This document shows positions 13,501 through 26,654 of a stretch of DNA of 64,000 nucleotides, in pieces (positions within the stretch are counted from its first letter, which is position 1; every line of letters begins with the position of its first letter). The notes below the pieces were generated by a model. That model worked only from the letters and a program-made list of their open reading frames with translations. It searched no databases and had not been told where the DNA came from. The position numbers were made by a program, and so were the translations under genes. The stretch comes from Siphonodentalium dalli. Lineage: Eukaryota; Mollusca; Scaphopoda; Gadilida; Siphonodentaliidae. The DNA is taken from the NCBI GenBank assembly GCA_032622095.1, contig CP136064.1:51528073-51592072 (forward strand), in the 5' to 3' direction.

Positions 13501-16500
13501 ACCGAATTCAGCTGTTTGGCTTCGTATAAAAGAAGATCTGGGCACAAACTTTTTCCATTTGTTTTGTTTAAGGGCCATAACTCTGGAAATCAAGTTGGGA
13601 CACAAACCTAAATGTTTCGATTCCATGTAACTTGGCAAGGTGCATATACCTACCAAATTCCAATGTTCTACCTTTTAAACTGTCTGAGATATAAGAGTTA
13701 CAAAATATATTAAGAACTATAAATAATGAAAAAGCAAAATAAAAATATGAATAACAATATACTTCCATATTAAAATATGGAAGTATAATAAGGGAATCGC
13801 GCGGAATTGATTGGAATGTCGATATTATGATTTATTGACATTTCTGTGTTCAGTTTGAACGTTCTGGTGTGACCCCCACCCATGCATCGAAATTTGGTGA
13901 CGCGGATAGAATAGTCGTCATATATCTGCCAATTTTCGAGATATCGAGCTAATTTTTGCGTCATTGTGTTCGTACTTGATTCCCCTTTAACAGTTAGCGG
14001 GGTTCTGGTGAGGTATTGTGGCGACATTCTACTATGTAGGCCAATATGTATGTTGTTAAGTATATACTTTTCGAATATCTCTGGCCTCCATCGACATAAT
14101 GCGGCAAGTTGGTAGTCGTTTAGAAGTACTCGAAATTCCCCATCGAATGACACCAAACACGTGACGATCGGTTGAAGGAATTTAAATTGATAGTGCATTT
14201 TCTGTAAACTTGAACAAAAGGAAGGGGCCACAATTTCTACATTTTTCAACCGATTCATAAAATTCACTCATAACGACACTCAGTACATTTCATAGATACT
14301 TCACAACCATTTTTGTTCAAATCGGAGAGAAAAAATTTTTGACAAATTTTGCCCCTCCCCTAGCCCGGAAATATTTGAGCGGACCCTTGTCAAAATTTCC
14401 TGGTTTGGTCTTCTGTCTATGTTTAAGACGCTCACATAGACCAAATCCAGTTGTTGCGCTTCGTCTAGGAGAAGATCTGGGCACAAGCACTTTCTACACA
14501 TGGACTTTATTAGTACATTTTTCGATGTATTATAACTTGGTCATTTCTCAACCGATTTACAAAATTCTTTCACGAGTAGCATCAGTACGTCGTATAGATA
14601 CCCGACAGTAAAAATGGTTGGAATCGGTGACAAGAAAAAATTGACAAATTTTGCACCCCTCCCCAGGTCAACAAATTGTTTTCGGACCTTGGTGAAAATT
14701 TCCCCGATTCTTACCCTTTCGTTAATAAACACGATTACGAGAACCGAATTCAGCTGTTTGGCTTCGTATAAAAGAAGATCTGGGCACAAACTTTTTCCAT
14801 TTGTTTTGTTTAAGGGCCATAACTCTGGAAATCAAGTTGGGACACAAACCTAAATGTTTCGATTCCATGTAACTTGGCAAGGTGCATATACCTACCAAAT
14901 TCCAATGTTCTACCTTTTAAACTGTCTGAGATATAAGAGTTACAAAATATATTAAGAACTATAAATAATGAAAAAGCAAAATAAAAATATGAATAACAAT
15001 ATACTTCCATATTAAAATATGGAAGTATAATAAGGGAATCGCGCGGAATTGATTGGAATGTCGATATTATGATTTATTGACATTTCTGTGTTCAGTTTGA
15101 ACGTTCTGGTGTGACCCCCACCCATGCATCGAAATTTGGTGACGCGGATAGAATAGTCGTCATATATCTGCCAATTTTCGAGATATCGAGCTAATTTTTG
15201 CGTCATTGTGTTCGTACTTGATTCCCCTTTAACAGTTAGCGGGGTTCTGGTGAGGTATTGTGGCGACATTCTACTATGTAGGCCAATATGTATGTTGTTA
15301 AGTATATACTTTTCGAATATCTCTGGCCTCCATCGACATAATGCGGCAAGTTGGTAGTCGTTTAGAAGTACTCGAAATTCCCCATCGAATGACACCAAAC
15401 ACGTGACGATCGGTTGAAGGAATTTAAATTGATAGTGCATTTTCTGTAAACTTGAACAAAAGGAAGGGGCCACAATTTCTACATTTTTCAACCGATTCAT
15501 AAAATTCACTCATAACGACACTCAGTACATTTCATAGATACTTCACAACCATTTTTGTTCAAATCGGAGAGAAAAAATTTTTGACAAATTTTGCCCCTCC
15601 CCTAGCCCGGAAATATTTGAGCGGACCCTTGTCAAAATTTCCTGGTTTGGTCTTCTGTCTATGTTTAAGACGCTCACATAGACCAAATCCAGTTGTTGCG
15701 CTTCGTCTAGGAGAAGATCTGGGCACAAGCACTTTCTACACATGGACTTTATTAGTACATTTTTCGATGTATTATAACTTGGTCATTTCTCAACCGATTT
15801 ACAAAATTCTTTCACGAGTAGCATCAGTACGTCGTATAGATACCCGACAGTAAAAATGGTTGGAATCGGTGACAAGAAAAAATTGACAAATTTTGCACCC
15901 CTCCCCAGGTCAACAAATTGTTTTCGGACCTTGGTGAAAATTTCCCCGATTCTTACCCTTTCGTTAATAAACACGATTACGAGAACCGAATTCAGCTGTT
16001 TGGCTTCGTATAAAAGAAGATCTGGGCACAAACTTTTTCCATTTGTTTTGTTTAAGGGCCATAACTCTGGAAATCAAGTTGGGACACAAACCTAAATGTT
16101 TCGATTCCATGTAACTTGGCAAGGTGCATATACCTACCAAATTCCAATGTTCTACCTTTTAAACTGTCTGAGATATAAGAGTTACAAAATATATTAAGAA
16201 CTATAAATAATGAAAAAGCAAAATAAAAATATGAATAACAATATACTTCCATATTAAAATATGGAAGTATAATAAGGGAATCGCGCGGAATTGATTGGAA
16301 TGTCGATATTATGATTTATTGACATTTCTGTGTTCAGTTTGAACGTTCTGGTGTGACCCCCACCCATGCATCGAAATTTGGTGACGCGGATAGAATAGTC
16401 GTCATATATCTGCCAATTTTCGAGATATCGAGCTAATTTTTGCGTCATTGTGTTCGTACTTGATTCCCCTTTAACAGTTAGCGGGGTTCTGGTGAGGTAT

Positions 16501-19500
16501 TGTGGCGACATTCTACTATGTAGGCCAATATGTATGTTGTTAAGTATATACTTTTCGAATATCTCTGGCCTCCATCGACATAATGCGGCAAGTTGGTAGT
16601 CGTTTAGAAGTACTCGAAATTCCCCATCGAATGACACCAAACACGTGACGATCGGTTGAAGGAATTTAAATTGATAGTGCATTTTCTGTAAACTTGAACA
16701 AAAGGAAGGGGCCACAATTTCTACATTTTTCAACCGATTCATAAAATTCACTCATAACGACACTCAGTACATTTCATAGATACTTCACAACCATTTTTGT
16801 TCAAATCGGAGAGAAAAAATTTTTGACAAATTTTGCCCCTCCCCTAGCCCGGAAATATTTGAGCGGACCCTTGTCAAAATTTCCTGGTTTGGTCTTCTGT
16901 CTATGTTTAAGACGCTCACATAGACCAAATCCAGTTGTTGCGCTTCGTCTAGGAGAAGATCTGGGCACAAGCACTTTCTACACATGGACTTTATTAGTAC
17001 ATTTTTCGATGTATTATAACTTGGTCATTTCTCAACCGATTTACAAAATTCTTTCACGAGTAGCATCAGTACGTCGTATAGATACCCGACAGTAAAAATG
17101 GTTGGAATCGGTGACAAGAAAAAATTGACAAATTTTGCACCCCTCCCCAGGTCAACAAATTGTTTTCGGACCTTGGTGAAAATTTCCCCGATTCTTACCC
17201 TTTCGTTAATAAACACGATTACGAGAACCGAATTCAGCTGTTTGGCTTCGTATAAAAGAAGATCTGGGCACAAACTTTTTCCATTTGTTTTGTTTAAGGG
17301 CCATAACTCTGGAAATCAAGTTGGGACACAAACCTAAATGTTTCGATTCCATGTAACTTGGCAAGGTGCATATACCTACCAAATTCCAATGTTCTACCTT
17401 TTAAACTGTCTGAGATATAAGAGTTACAAAATATATTAAGAACTATAAATAATGAAAAAGCAAAATAAAAATATGAATAACAATATACTTCCATATTAAA
17501 ATATGGAAGTATAATAAGGGAATCGCGCGGAATTGATTGGAATGTCGATATTATGATTTATTGACATTTCTGTGTTCAGTTTGAACGTTCTGGTGTGACC
17601 CCCACCCATGCATCGAAATTTGGTGACGCGGATAGAATAGTCGTCATATATCTGCCAATTTTCGAGATATCGAGCTAATTTTTGCGTCATTGTGTTCGTA
17701 CTTGATTCCCCTTTAACAGTTAGCGGGGTTCTGGTGAGGTATTGTGGCGACATTCTACTATGTAGGCCAATATGTATGTTGTTAAGTATATACTTTTCGA
17801 ATATCTCTGGCCTCCATCGACATAATGCGGCAAGTTGGTAGTCGTTTAGAAGTACTCGAAATTCCCCATCGAATGACACCAAACACGTGACGATCGGTTG
17901 AAGGAATTTAAATTGATAGTGCATTTTCTGTAAACTTGAACAAAAGGAAGGGGCCACAATTTCTACATTTTTCAACCGATTCATAAAATTCACTCATAAC
18001 GACACTCAGTACATTTCATAGATACTTCACAACCATTTTTGTTCAAATCGGAGAGAAAAAAATTTTGACAAATTTTGCCCCTCCCCTAGCCCGGAAATAT
18101 TTGAGCGGACCCTTGTCAAAATTTCCTGGTTTGGTCTTCTGTCTATGTTTAAGACGCTCACATAGACCAAATCCAGTTGTTGCGCTTCGTCTAGGAGAAG
18201 ATCTGGGCACAAGCACTTTCTACACATGGACTTTATTAGTACATTTTTCGATGTATTATAACTTGGTCATTTCTCAACCGATTTACAAAATTCTTTCACG
18301 AGTAGCATCAGTACGTCGTATAGATACCCGACAGTAAAAATGGTTGGAATCGGTGACAAGAAAAAATTGACAAATTTTGCACCCCTCCCCAGGTCAACAA
18401 ATTGTTTTCGGACCTTGGTGAAAATTTCCCCGATTCTTACCCTTTCGTTAATAAACACGATTACGAGAACCGAATTCAGCTGTTTGGCTTCGTATAAAAG
18501 AAGATCTGGGCACAAACTTTTTCCATTTGTTTTGTTTAAGGGCCATAACTCTGGAAATCAAGTTGGGACACAAACCTAAATGTTTCGATTCCATGTAACT
18601 TGGCAAGGTGCATATACCTACCAAATTCCAATGTTCTACCTTTTAAACTGTCTGAGATATAAGAGTTACAAAATATATTAAGAACTATAAATAATGAAAA
18701 AGCAAAATAAAAATATGAATAACAATATACTTCCATATTAAAATATGGAAGTATAATAAGGGAATCGCGCGGAATTGATTGGAATGTCGATATTATGATT
18801 TATTGACATTTCTGTGTTCAGTTTGAACGTTCTGGTGTGACCCCCACCCATGCATCGAAATTTGGTGACGCGGATAGAATAGTCGTCATATATCTGACAA
18901 TTTTCGAGATATCGAGCTAATTTTTGCGTCATTGTGTTCGTACTTGATTCCCCTTTAACAGTTAGCGGGGTTCTGGTGAGGTATTGTGGCGACATTCTAC
19001 TATGTAGGCCAATATGTATGTTGTTAAGTATATACTTTTCGAATATCTCTGGCCTCCATCGACATAATGCGGCAAGTTGGTAGTCGTTTAGAAGTAATCG
19101 AAATTCCCCATCGAATGACACCAAACACGTGACGATCGGTTGAAGGAATTTAAATTGATAGTGCATTTTCTGTAAACTTGAACAAAAGGAAGGGGCCACA
19201 ATTTCTACATTTTTCAACCGATTCATAAAATTCACTCATAACGACACTCAGTACATTTCATAGATACTTCACAACCATTTTTGTTCAAATCGGAGAGAAA
19301 AAATTTTTGACAAATTTTTCCCCTCCCCTAGCCCGGAAATATTTGAGCGGACCCTTGTTAAAATTTCCTGGTTTGGTCTTCTGTCTATGTTTAAGACGCT
19401 CACATAGACCAAATCCAGTTGTTGCGCTTCGTCTAGGAGAAGATCTGGGCACAAGCACTTTCTACACATGGACTTTATTAGTACATTTTTCGATGTATTA

Positions 19501-22500
19501 TAACTTGGTCATTTCTCAACCGATTTACAAAATTCTTTCACGAGTAGCATCAGTACGTCGTATAGATACCCGACAGTAAAAATGGTTGGAATCGGTGACA
19601 AGAAAAAATTGACAAATTTTGCACCCCTCCCCAGGTCAACAAATTGTTTTCGGACCTTGGTGAAAATTTCCCCGATTCTTACCCTTTCGTTAATAAACAC
19701 GATTACGAGAACCGAATTCAGCTGTTTGGCTTCGTATAAAAGAAGATCTGGGCACAAACTTTTTCCATTTGTTTTGTTTAAGGGCCATAACTCTGGAAAT
19801 CAAGTTGGGACACAAACCTAAATGTTTCGATTCCATGTAACTTGGCAAGGTGCATATACCTACCAAATTCCAATGTTCTACCTTTTAAACTGTCTGAGAT
19901 ATAAGAGTTACAAAATATATTAAGAACTATAAATAATGAAAAAGTAAAATAAAAATATGAATAACAATATACTTCCATATTAAAATATGGAAGTATAATA
20001 AGGGAATCGCGCGGAATTGATTGGAATGTCGATATTATGATTTATTGACATTTCTGTGTTCAGTTTGAACGTTCTGGTGTGACCCCCACCCATGCATCGA
20101 AATTTGGTGACGCGGATAGAATAGTCGTCATATATCTGCCAATTTTCGAGATATCGAGCTAATTTTTGCGTCATTGTGTTCGTACTTGATTCCCCTTTAA
20201 CAGTTAGCGGGGTTCTGGTGAGGTATTGTGGCGACATTCTACTATGTAGGCCAATATGTATGTTGTTAAGTATATACTTTTCGAATATCTCTGGCCTCCA
20301 TCGACATAATGCGGCAAGTTGGTAGTCGTTTAGAAGTACTCGAAATTCCCCATCGAATGACACCAAACACGTGACGATCGGTTGAAGGAATTTAAATTGA
20401 TAGTGCATTTTCTGTAAACTTGAACAAAAGGAAGGGGCCACAATTTCTACATTTTTCAACCGATTCATAAAATTCACTCATAACGACACTCAGTACATTT
20501 CATAGATACTTCACAACCATTTTTGTTCAAATCGGAGAGAAAAATTTTTTGACAAATTTTGCCCCTCCCCTAGCCCGGAAATATTTGAGCGGACCCTTGT
20601 CAAAATTTCCTGGTTTGGTCTTCTGTCTATGTTTAAGACGCTCACATAGACCAAATCCAGTTGTTGCGCTTCGTCTAGGAGAAGATCTGGGCACAAGCAC
20701 TTTCTACACATGGACTTTATTAGTACATTTTTCGATGTATTATAACTTGGTCATTTCTCAACCGATTTACAAAATTCTTTCACGAGTAGCATCAGTACGT
20801 CGTATAGATACCCGACAGTAAAAATGGTTGGAATCGGTGACAAGAAAAAATTGACAAATTTTGCACCCCTCCCCAGGTCAACAAATTGTTTTCGGACCTT
20901 GGTGAAAATTTCCCCGATTCTTACCCTTTCGTTAATAAACACGATTACGAGAACCGAATTCAGCTGTTTGGCTTCGTATAAAAGAAGATCTGGGCACAAA
21001 CTTTTTCCATTTGTTTTGTTTAAGGGCCATAACTCTGGAAATCAAGTTGGGACACAAACCTAAATGTTTCGATTCCATGTAACTTGGCAAGGTGCATATA
21101 CCTACCAAATTCCAATGTTATACCTTTTAAACTGTCTGAGATATAAGAGTTACAAAATATATTAAGAACTATAAATAATGAAAAAGCAAAATAAAAATAT
21201 GAATAACAATATACTTCCATATTAAAATATGGAAGTATAATAAGGGAATCGCGCGGAATTGATTGGAATGTCGATATTATGATTTATTGACATTTCTGTG
21301 TTCAGTTTGAACGTTCTGGTGTGACCCCCACCCATGCATCGAAATTTGGTGACGCGGATAGAATAGTCGTCATATATCTGCCAATTTTCGAGATATCGAG
21401 CTAATTTTTGCGTCATTGTGTTCGTACTTGATTCCCCTTTAACAGTTAGCGGGGTTCTGGTGAGGTATTGTGGCGACATTCTACTATGTAGGCCAATATG
21501 TATGTTGTTAAGTATATACTTTTCGAATATCTCTGGCCTCCATCGACATAATGCGGCAAGTTGGTAGTCGTTTAGAAGTACTCGAAATTCCCCATCGAAT
21601 GACACCAAACACGTGACGATCGGTTGAAGGAATTTAAATTGATAGTGCATTTTCTGTAAACTTGAACAAAAGGAAGGGGCCACAATTTCTACATTTTTCA
21701 ACCGATTCATAAAATTCACTCATAACGACACTCAGTACATTTCATAGATACTTCACAACCATTTTTGTTCAAATCGGAGAGAAAAAATTTTTGACAAATT
21801 TTGCCCCTCCCCTAGCCCGGAAATATTTGAGCGGACCCTTGTCAAAATTTCCTGGTTTGGTCTTCTGTCTATGTTTAAGACGCTCACATAGACCAAATCC
21901 AGTTGTTGCGCTTCGTCTAGGAGAAGATCTGGGCACAAGCACTTTCTACACATGGACTTTATTAGTACATTTTTCGATGTATTATAACTTGGTCATTTCT
22001 CAACCGATTTACAAAATTCTTTCACGAGTAGCATCAGTACGTCGTATAGATACCCGACAGTAAAAATGGTTGGAATCGGTGACAAGAAAAAATTGACAAA
22101 TTTTGCACCCCTCCCCAGGTCAACAAATTGTTTTCGGACCTTGGTGAAAATTTCCCCGATTCTTACCCTTTCGTTAATAAACACGATTACGAGAACCGAA
22201 TTCAGCTGTTTGGCTTCGTATAAAAGAAGATCTGGGCACAAACTTTTTCCATTTGTTTTGTTTAAGGGCCATAACTCTGGAAATCAAGTTGGGACACAAA
22301 CCTAAATGTTTCGATTCCATGTAACTTGGCAAGGTGCATATACCTACCAAATTCCAATGTTCTACCTTTTAAACTGTCTGAGATATAAGAGTTACAAAAT
22401 ATATTAAGAACTATAAATAATGAAAAAGCAAAATAAAAATATGAATAACAATATACTTCCATATTAAAATATGGAAGTATAATAAGGGAATCGCGCGGAA

Positions 22501-24971
22501 TTGATTGGAATGTCGATATTATGATTTATTGACATTTCTGTGTTCAGTTTGAACGTTCTGGTGTGACCCCCACCCATGCATCGAAATTTGGTGACGCGGA
22601 TAGAATAGTCGTCATATATCTGCCAATTTTCGAGATATCGAGCTAATTTTTGCGTCATTGTGTTCGTACTTGATTCCCCTTTAACAGTTAGCGGGGTTCT
22701 GGTGAGGTATTGTGGCGACATTCTACTATGTAGGCCAATATGTATGTTGTTAAGTATATACTTTTCGAATATCTCTGGCCTCCATCGACATAATGCGGCA
22801 AGTTGGTAGTCGTTTAGAAGTACTCGAAATTCCCCATCGAATGACACCAAACACGTGACGATCGGTTGAAGGAATTTAAATTGATAGTGCATTTTCTGTA
22901 AACTTGAACAAAAGGAAGGGGCCACAATTTCTACATTTTTCAACCGATTCATAAAATTCACTCATAACGACACTCAGTACATTTCATAGATACTTCACAA
23001 CCATTTTTGTTCAAATCGGAGAGAAAAAATTTTTGACAAATTTTGCCCCTCCCCTAGCCCGGAAATATTTGAGCGGACCCTTGTCAAAATTTCCTGGTTT
23101 GGTCTTCTGTCTATGTTTAAGACGCTCACATAGACCAAATCCAGTTGTTGCGCTTCGTCTAGGAGAAGATCTGGGCACAAGCACTTTCTACACATGGACT
23201 TTATTAGTACATTTTTCGATGTATTATAACTTGGTCATTTCTCAACCGATTTACAAAATTCTTTCACGAGTAGCATCAGTACGTCGTATAGATACCCGAC
23301 AGTAAAAATGGTTGGAATCGGTGACAAGAAAAAATTGACAAATTTTGCACCCCTCCCCAGGTCAACAAATTGTTTTCGGACCTTGGTGAAAATTTCCCCG
23401 ATTCTTACCCTTTCGTTAATAAACACGATTACGAGAACCGAATTCAGCTGTTTGGCTTCGTATAAAAGAAGATCTGGGCACAAACTTTTTCCATTTGTTT
23501 TGTTTAAGGGCCATAACTCTGGAAATCAAGTTGGGACACAAACCTAAATGTTTCGATTCCATGTAACTTGGCAAGGTGCATATACCTACCAAATTCCAAT
23601 GTTCTACCTTTTAAACTGTCTGAGATATAAGAGTTACAAAATATATTAAGAACTATAAATAATGAAAAAGCAAAATAAAAATATGAATAACAATATACTT
23701 CCATATTAAAATATGGAAGTATAATAAGGGAATCGCGCGGAATTGATTGGAATGTCGATATTATGATTTATTGACATTTCTGTGTTCAGTTTGAACGTTC
23801 TGGTGTGACCCCCACCCATGCATCGAAATTTGGTGACGCGGATAGAATAGTCGTCATATATCTGCCAATTTTCGAGATATCGAGCTAATTTTTGCGTCAT
23901 TGTGTTCGTACTTGATTCCCCTTTAACAGTTAGCGGGGTTCTGGTGAGGTATTGTGGCGACATTCTACTATGTAGGCCAATATGTATGTTGTTAAGTATA
24001 TACTTTTCGAATATCTCTGGCCTCCATCGACATAATGCGGCAAGTTGGTAGTCGTTTAGAAGTACTCGAAATTCCCCATCGAATGACACCAAACACGTGA
24101 CGATCGGTTGAAGGAATTTAAATTGATAGTGCATTTTCTGTAAACTTGAACAAAAGGAAGGGGCCACAATTTCTACATTTTTCAACCGATTCATAAAATT
24201 CACTCATAACGACACTCAGTACATTTCATAGATACTTCACAACCATTTTTGTTCAAATCGGAGAGAAAAAATTTTTGACAAATTTTGCCCCTCCCCTAGC
24301 CCGGAAATATTTGAGCGGACCCTTGTCAAAATTTCCTGGTTTGGTCTTCTGTCTATGTTTAAGACGCTCACATAGACCAAATCCAGTTGTTGCGCTTCGT
24401 CTAGGAGAAGATCTGGGCACAAGCACTTTCTACACATGGACTTTATTAGTACATTTTTCGATGTATTATAACTTGGTCATTTCTCAACCGATTTACAAAA
24501 TTCTTTCACGAGTAGCATCAGTACGTCGTATAGATACCCGACAGTAAAAATGGTTGGAATCGGTGACAAGAAAAAATTGACAAATTTTGCACCCCTCCCC
24601 AGGTCAACAAATTGTTTTTGGACCTTGGTGAAAATTTCCCCGATTCTTACCCTTTCGTTAATAAACACGATTACGAGAACCGAATTCAGCTGTTTGGCTT
24701 CGTATAAAAGAAGATCTGGGCACAAACTTTTTCCATTTGTTTTGTTTAAGGGCCATAACTCTGGAAATCAAGTTGGGACACAAACCTAAATGTTTCGATT
24801 CCATGTAACTTGGCAAGGTGCATATACCTACCAAATTCCAATGTTCTACCTTTTAAACTGTCTGAGATATAAGAGTTACAAAATATATTAAGAACTATAA
24901 ATAATGAAAAAGATAAATAAAAATATGAATAACAATATACTTCCATATTAAAATATGGAAGTATAATAAGG

Positions 24972-25303
24972 TGTTTGTATTGGAACAGAAAAGAGCGTTC
25001 CGAGTTAATCTATTCCTGATATGGTAGAAATAAAGAGCGCTTGTTCACTTCTTTGCGAAAACCGCTAGAAAATGGCTGTGACTATGGCAAGTATTATCAG
25101 AACATATGAGGTCGGGATATCAATATTTCCTGTATTGGTCAACCTATCTTATACCTTCTTCTAAATTTCGTAGACACAATTTGGAAGCTCGAATGCGCCA
25201 TGTCCGTTTAAAGATATATAGGAGGATTGGAAGGCCAGGTATCGAGTTACAATATAGAGGAAGTTTTTTACACGTTTTGAATTTTTCTCATCATAAGGTC
25301 AAT
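24972..25303. other. Array flank without a recognised gene
   Basis: Apart from the paired GAGCG module this stretch shows nothing recognisable. A short frame opening with a good context (GAAAATGG at about 25070) closes after about 30 codons and has no recognisable product. Confidence 0.5.
24989..25046 (+). promoter_or_regulatory. Paired GAGCG module 1 (42-bp spacing)
   Basis: AAGAGCGTTC starts at 24991 and AATAAAGAGCGC follows with its AAGAGCG core at 25033, exactly 42 bp later. CCTGATATGGTAGA lies just before the second motif. Four further pairs occur in the window, with unrelated flanks. It starts 20 bp past the end of the satellite array. Function is unknown; promoter-like, 3'-end-like (AATAAA) and protein-binding explanations are all open. 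Confidence 0.6.
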
Positions 25304-26157
25304 CCACACCGGACGCGAGCGCGCGATTGTAACGGCCGTTTTCTGTCATCCGTAGCAGTTCTAAGCGCGCGATTTTTATATTCACACCGCAAGCGACTGA
25401 ATCGCTGACCACGAGGCGAACACAGCAGTGATTTTATGCTTCATCGATTTCTCGCTTTGTGGAAAACCAGCGGGATAATTGGGTCGCTGTCAAATAGTAT
25501 ATTTATACGGGCGTATTCATCCTATCTGAAGGCGACACATTCATTCGTCCTCGCGACACCAAAGGTGGTGGAGGAGAAGAGAAAATGCCTGACAAGAGAT
25601 CGACTTAATAACATGATCGTCTGGTTAATTTTTGGTCCCAATCCATTCCAAGCTTGTGAAGTCACTTTGCCCACAATTTGCATCCCCCACCCCACCCCCG
25701 ATAAAAAAACCCTCACAAACTCGAATTATAGAATTAAATTCAATTAAACGCAATTGCTATGAGAATTTAGGAAGCCTGTGCACCATTCCACTTGACATAC
25801 GATATTAGACAATTAAATGAGTTGAAAAACTCTTACATGTATATGTTCAGCAAATTCTGATTAAAATGTCCATATACATTGTATTTGTGACCTGCCTGTA
25901 AATGATGCATTCAATCCATTATCTACCCACATCATCGCGCGCGACGAAGCAATCTAGTCGCGTTCGGTGTGAATATAAAATCGCGATCTTTGAACCGCTA
26001 CGGACAGCATAAAACGGCCGTAACAAATCATCGCGCGCGACGAAGCAATCTAGTCGCGTTCGGTGTGAATATAAAAATCGCGATCTTTGAACCGCTACGG
26101 ACAGCAGAAAACGGCCGTAAAAATCGCGCGCTCGTGCCCGGTGTGGATTGACCCTTA
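25304..26157. mobile_element. 854-bp CpG-rich non-autonomous DNA transposon with ~120-bp terminal inverted repeats
   Basis: The left arm begins TAAGGTCAATCCACACCGG at 25304 and runs to about 25425. The right arm is its reverse complement, about 26028-26157, ending CCGGTGTGGATTGACCCTTA. Arms share GCGCGCGAT, AACGGCCGTTTTCTG and TATATTCACACCG blocks. The left tip lacks one G relative to the right. An extra copy of the inner right arm lies at 25931-26026, a direct duplication with a 96-bp period. The ends abut TA on both sides, compatible with a TA target. No transposase frame is visible; a 103-codon plus frame at 25436-25747 is unremarkable. Superfamily is unassigned. Confidence 0.75.
25931..26122. 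repeat. Direct tandem duplication, 96-bp period, in the TIR element
   Basis: ATCATCGCGCGCGACGAAGC starts at 25931 and again at 26027. The two copies are nearly identical and differ by single bases (AATATAAAATCG versus AATATAAAAATCG). They are part of the element's right arm. Confidence 0.9.
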
Positions 26158-26654
26158 GTAAAAAATTCAATGGGCGCCTCTTATAAAGAGCGTCCAAAAC
26201 GGGTAGATCATAAAAAGCGTTCTCAATTATGAGCTTTCATGATCGTATTCGACGCATAACTTCTGGATGATTTTGTGGATTTTCGCGATGCCTGGTTGTG
26301 CGAGTTATGGTGGTTGCATGTATATTTCATGTTCTTTGCATGGAAAGCGGAAAATTGCATGGGTTATGAAATTCTGGATTATTTGGTCTCAGATCTGACG
26401 GCCCATCTTTAAGCAAAGTGAATGTTGTAAGTATATTGGTTTATTGCTGATAAAGTTGGGTGCTTGCATGGGAACCATGATGCCGAGCACGACTAGATCG
26501 TGAGACGAGTGCACTAAATGAGAAATAATTATGTATATCTTTAACCCGCATTCCGGATCCGGATCCAACGCACTTTTTAGCCCAACATTACTTTGTAAAG
26601 TTGGAGCTATTGCCGTGGGTTGGCGTCCGTTGTCCGTCAACAATTTCCTTTTGC
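26158..26654. other. Unannotated spacer
   Basis: No gene or complete element was seen. From about 26587 it grades into GTCCGTCAACAATTTCC wording typical of degenerate dispersed repeats. Confidence 0.4.
26181..26222 (+). other. Degenerate GAGCG motif pair with short spacing
   Basis: TATAAAGAGCGTCC (core at 26186) is followed by ATAAAAAGCGTTC (core about 26213), only 27 bp apart. It resembles the paired modules elsewhere but breaks the 42-bp rule and lacks the CCTGATAT core. Confidence 0.3.

Larger units (their letters stand above)
1..24971. repeat. Tandem array of a 1,242-bp satellite unit, 20 periods, open at the left window edge
   Basis: The same sequence recurs head to tail. Its 28-bp palindrome first lies at 98-125 and last at 24937-24964, exactly twenty periods apart. 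Eighteen periods are exactly 1,242 bp. The unit carrying the frame at 1348-1845 has three 1-bp deletions, and the one around 10042-11285 has two 1-bp insertions. Units differ at only a few positions, so the array is strongly homogenised or young. It starts mid-unit at base 1 and therefore continues to the left. Homology stops at 24971, 7 bp after the last palindrome. The unit is long for a satellite and holds a unique half (about 110-570 in the first copy) and a subrepeat half (about 570-1250). Function is unknown. Confidence 0.99.

Noticed and set aside
640-24947. The many 62-93 codon frames on both strands of the satellite array
   Set aside because: They repeat because the DNA repeats; several overlap each other on opposite strands across the same 302-bp subrepeats, and none has a recognisable domain.
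1-24971. CRISPR-like or ribosomal DNA interpretation of the array
   Set aside because: Units are contiguous with no spacers, and no rRNA sequence was recognised in the unit.
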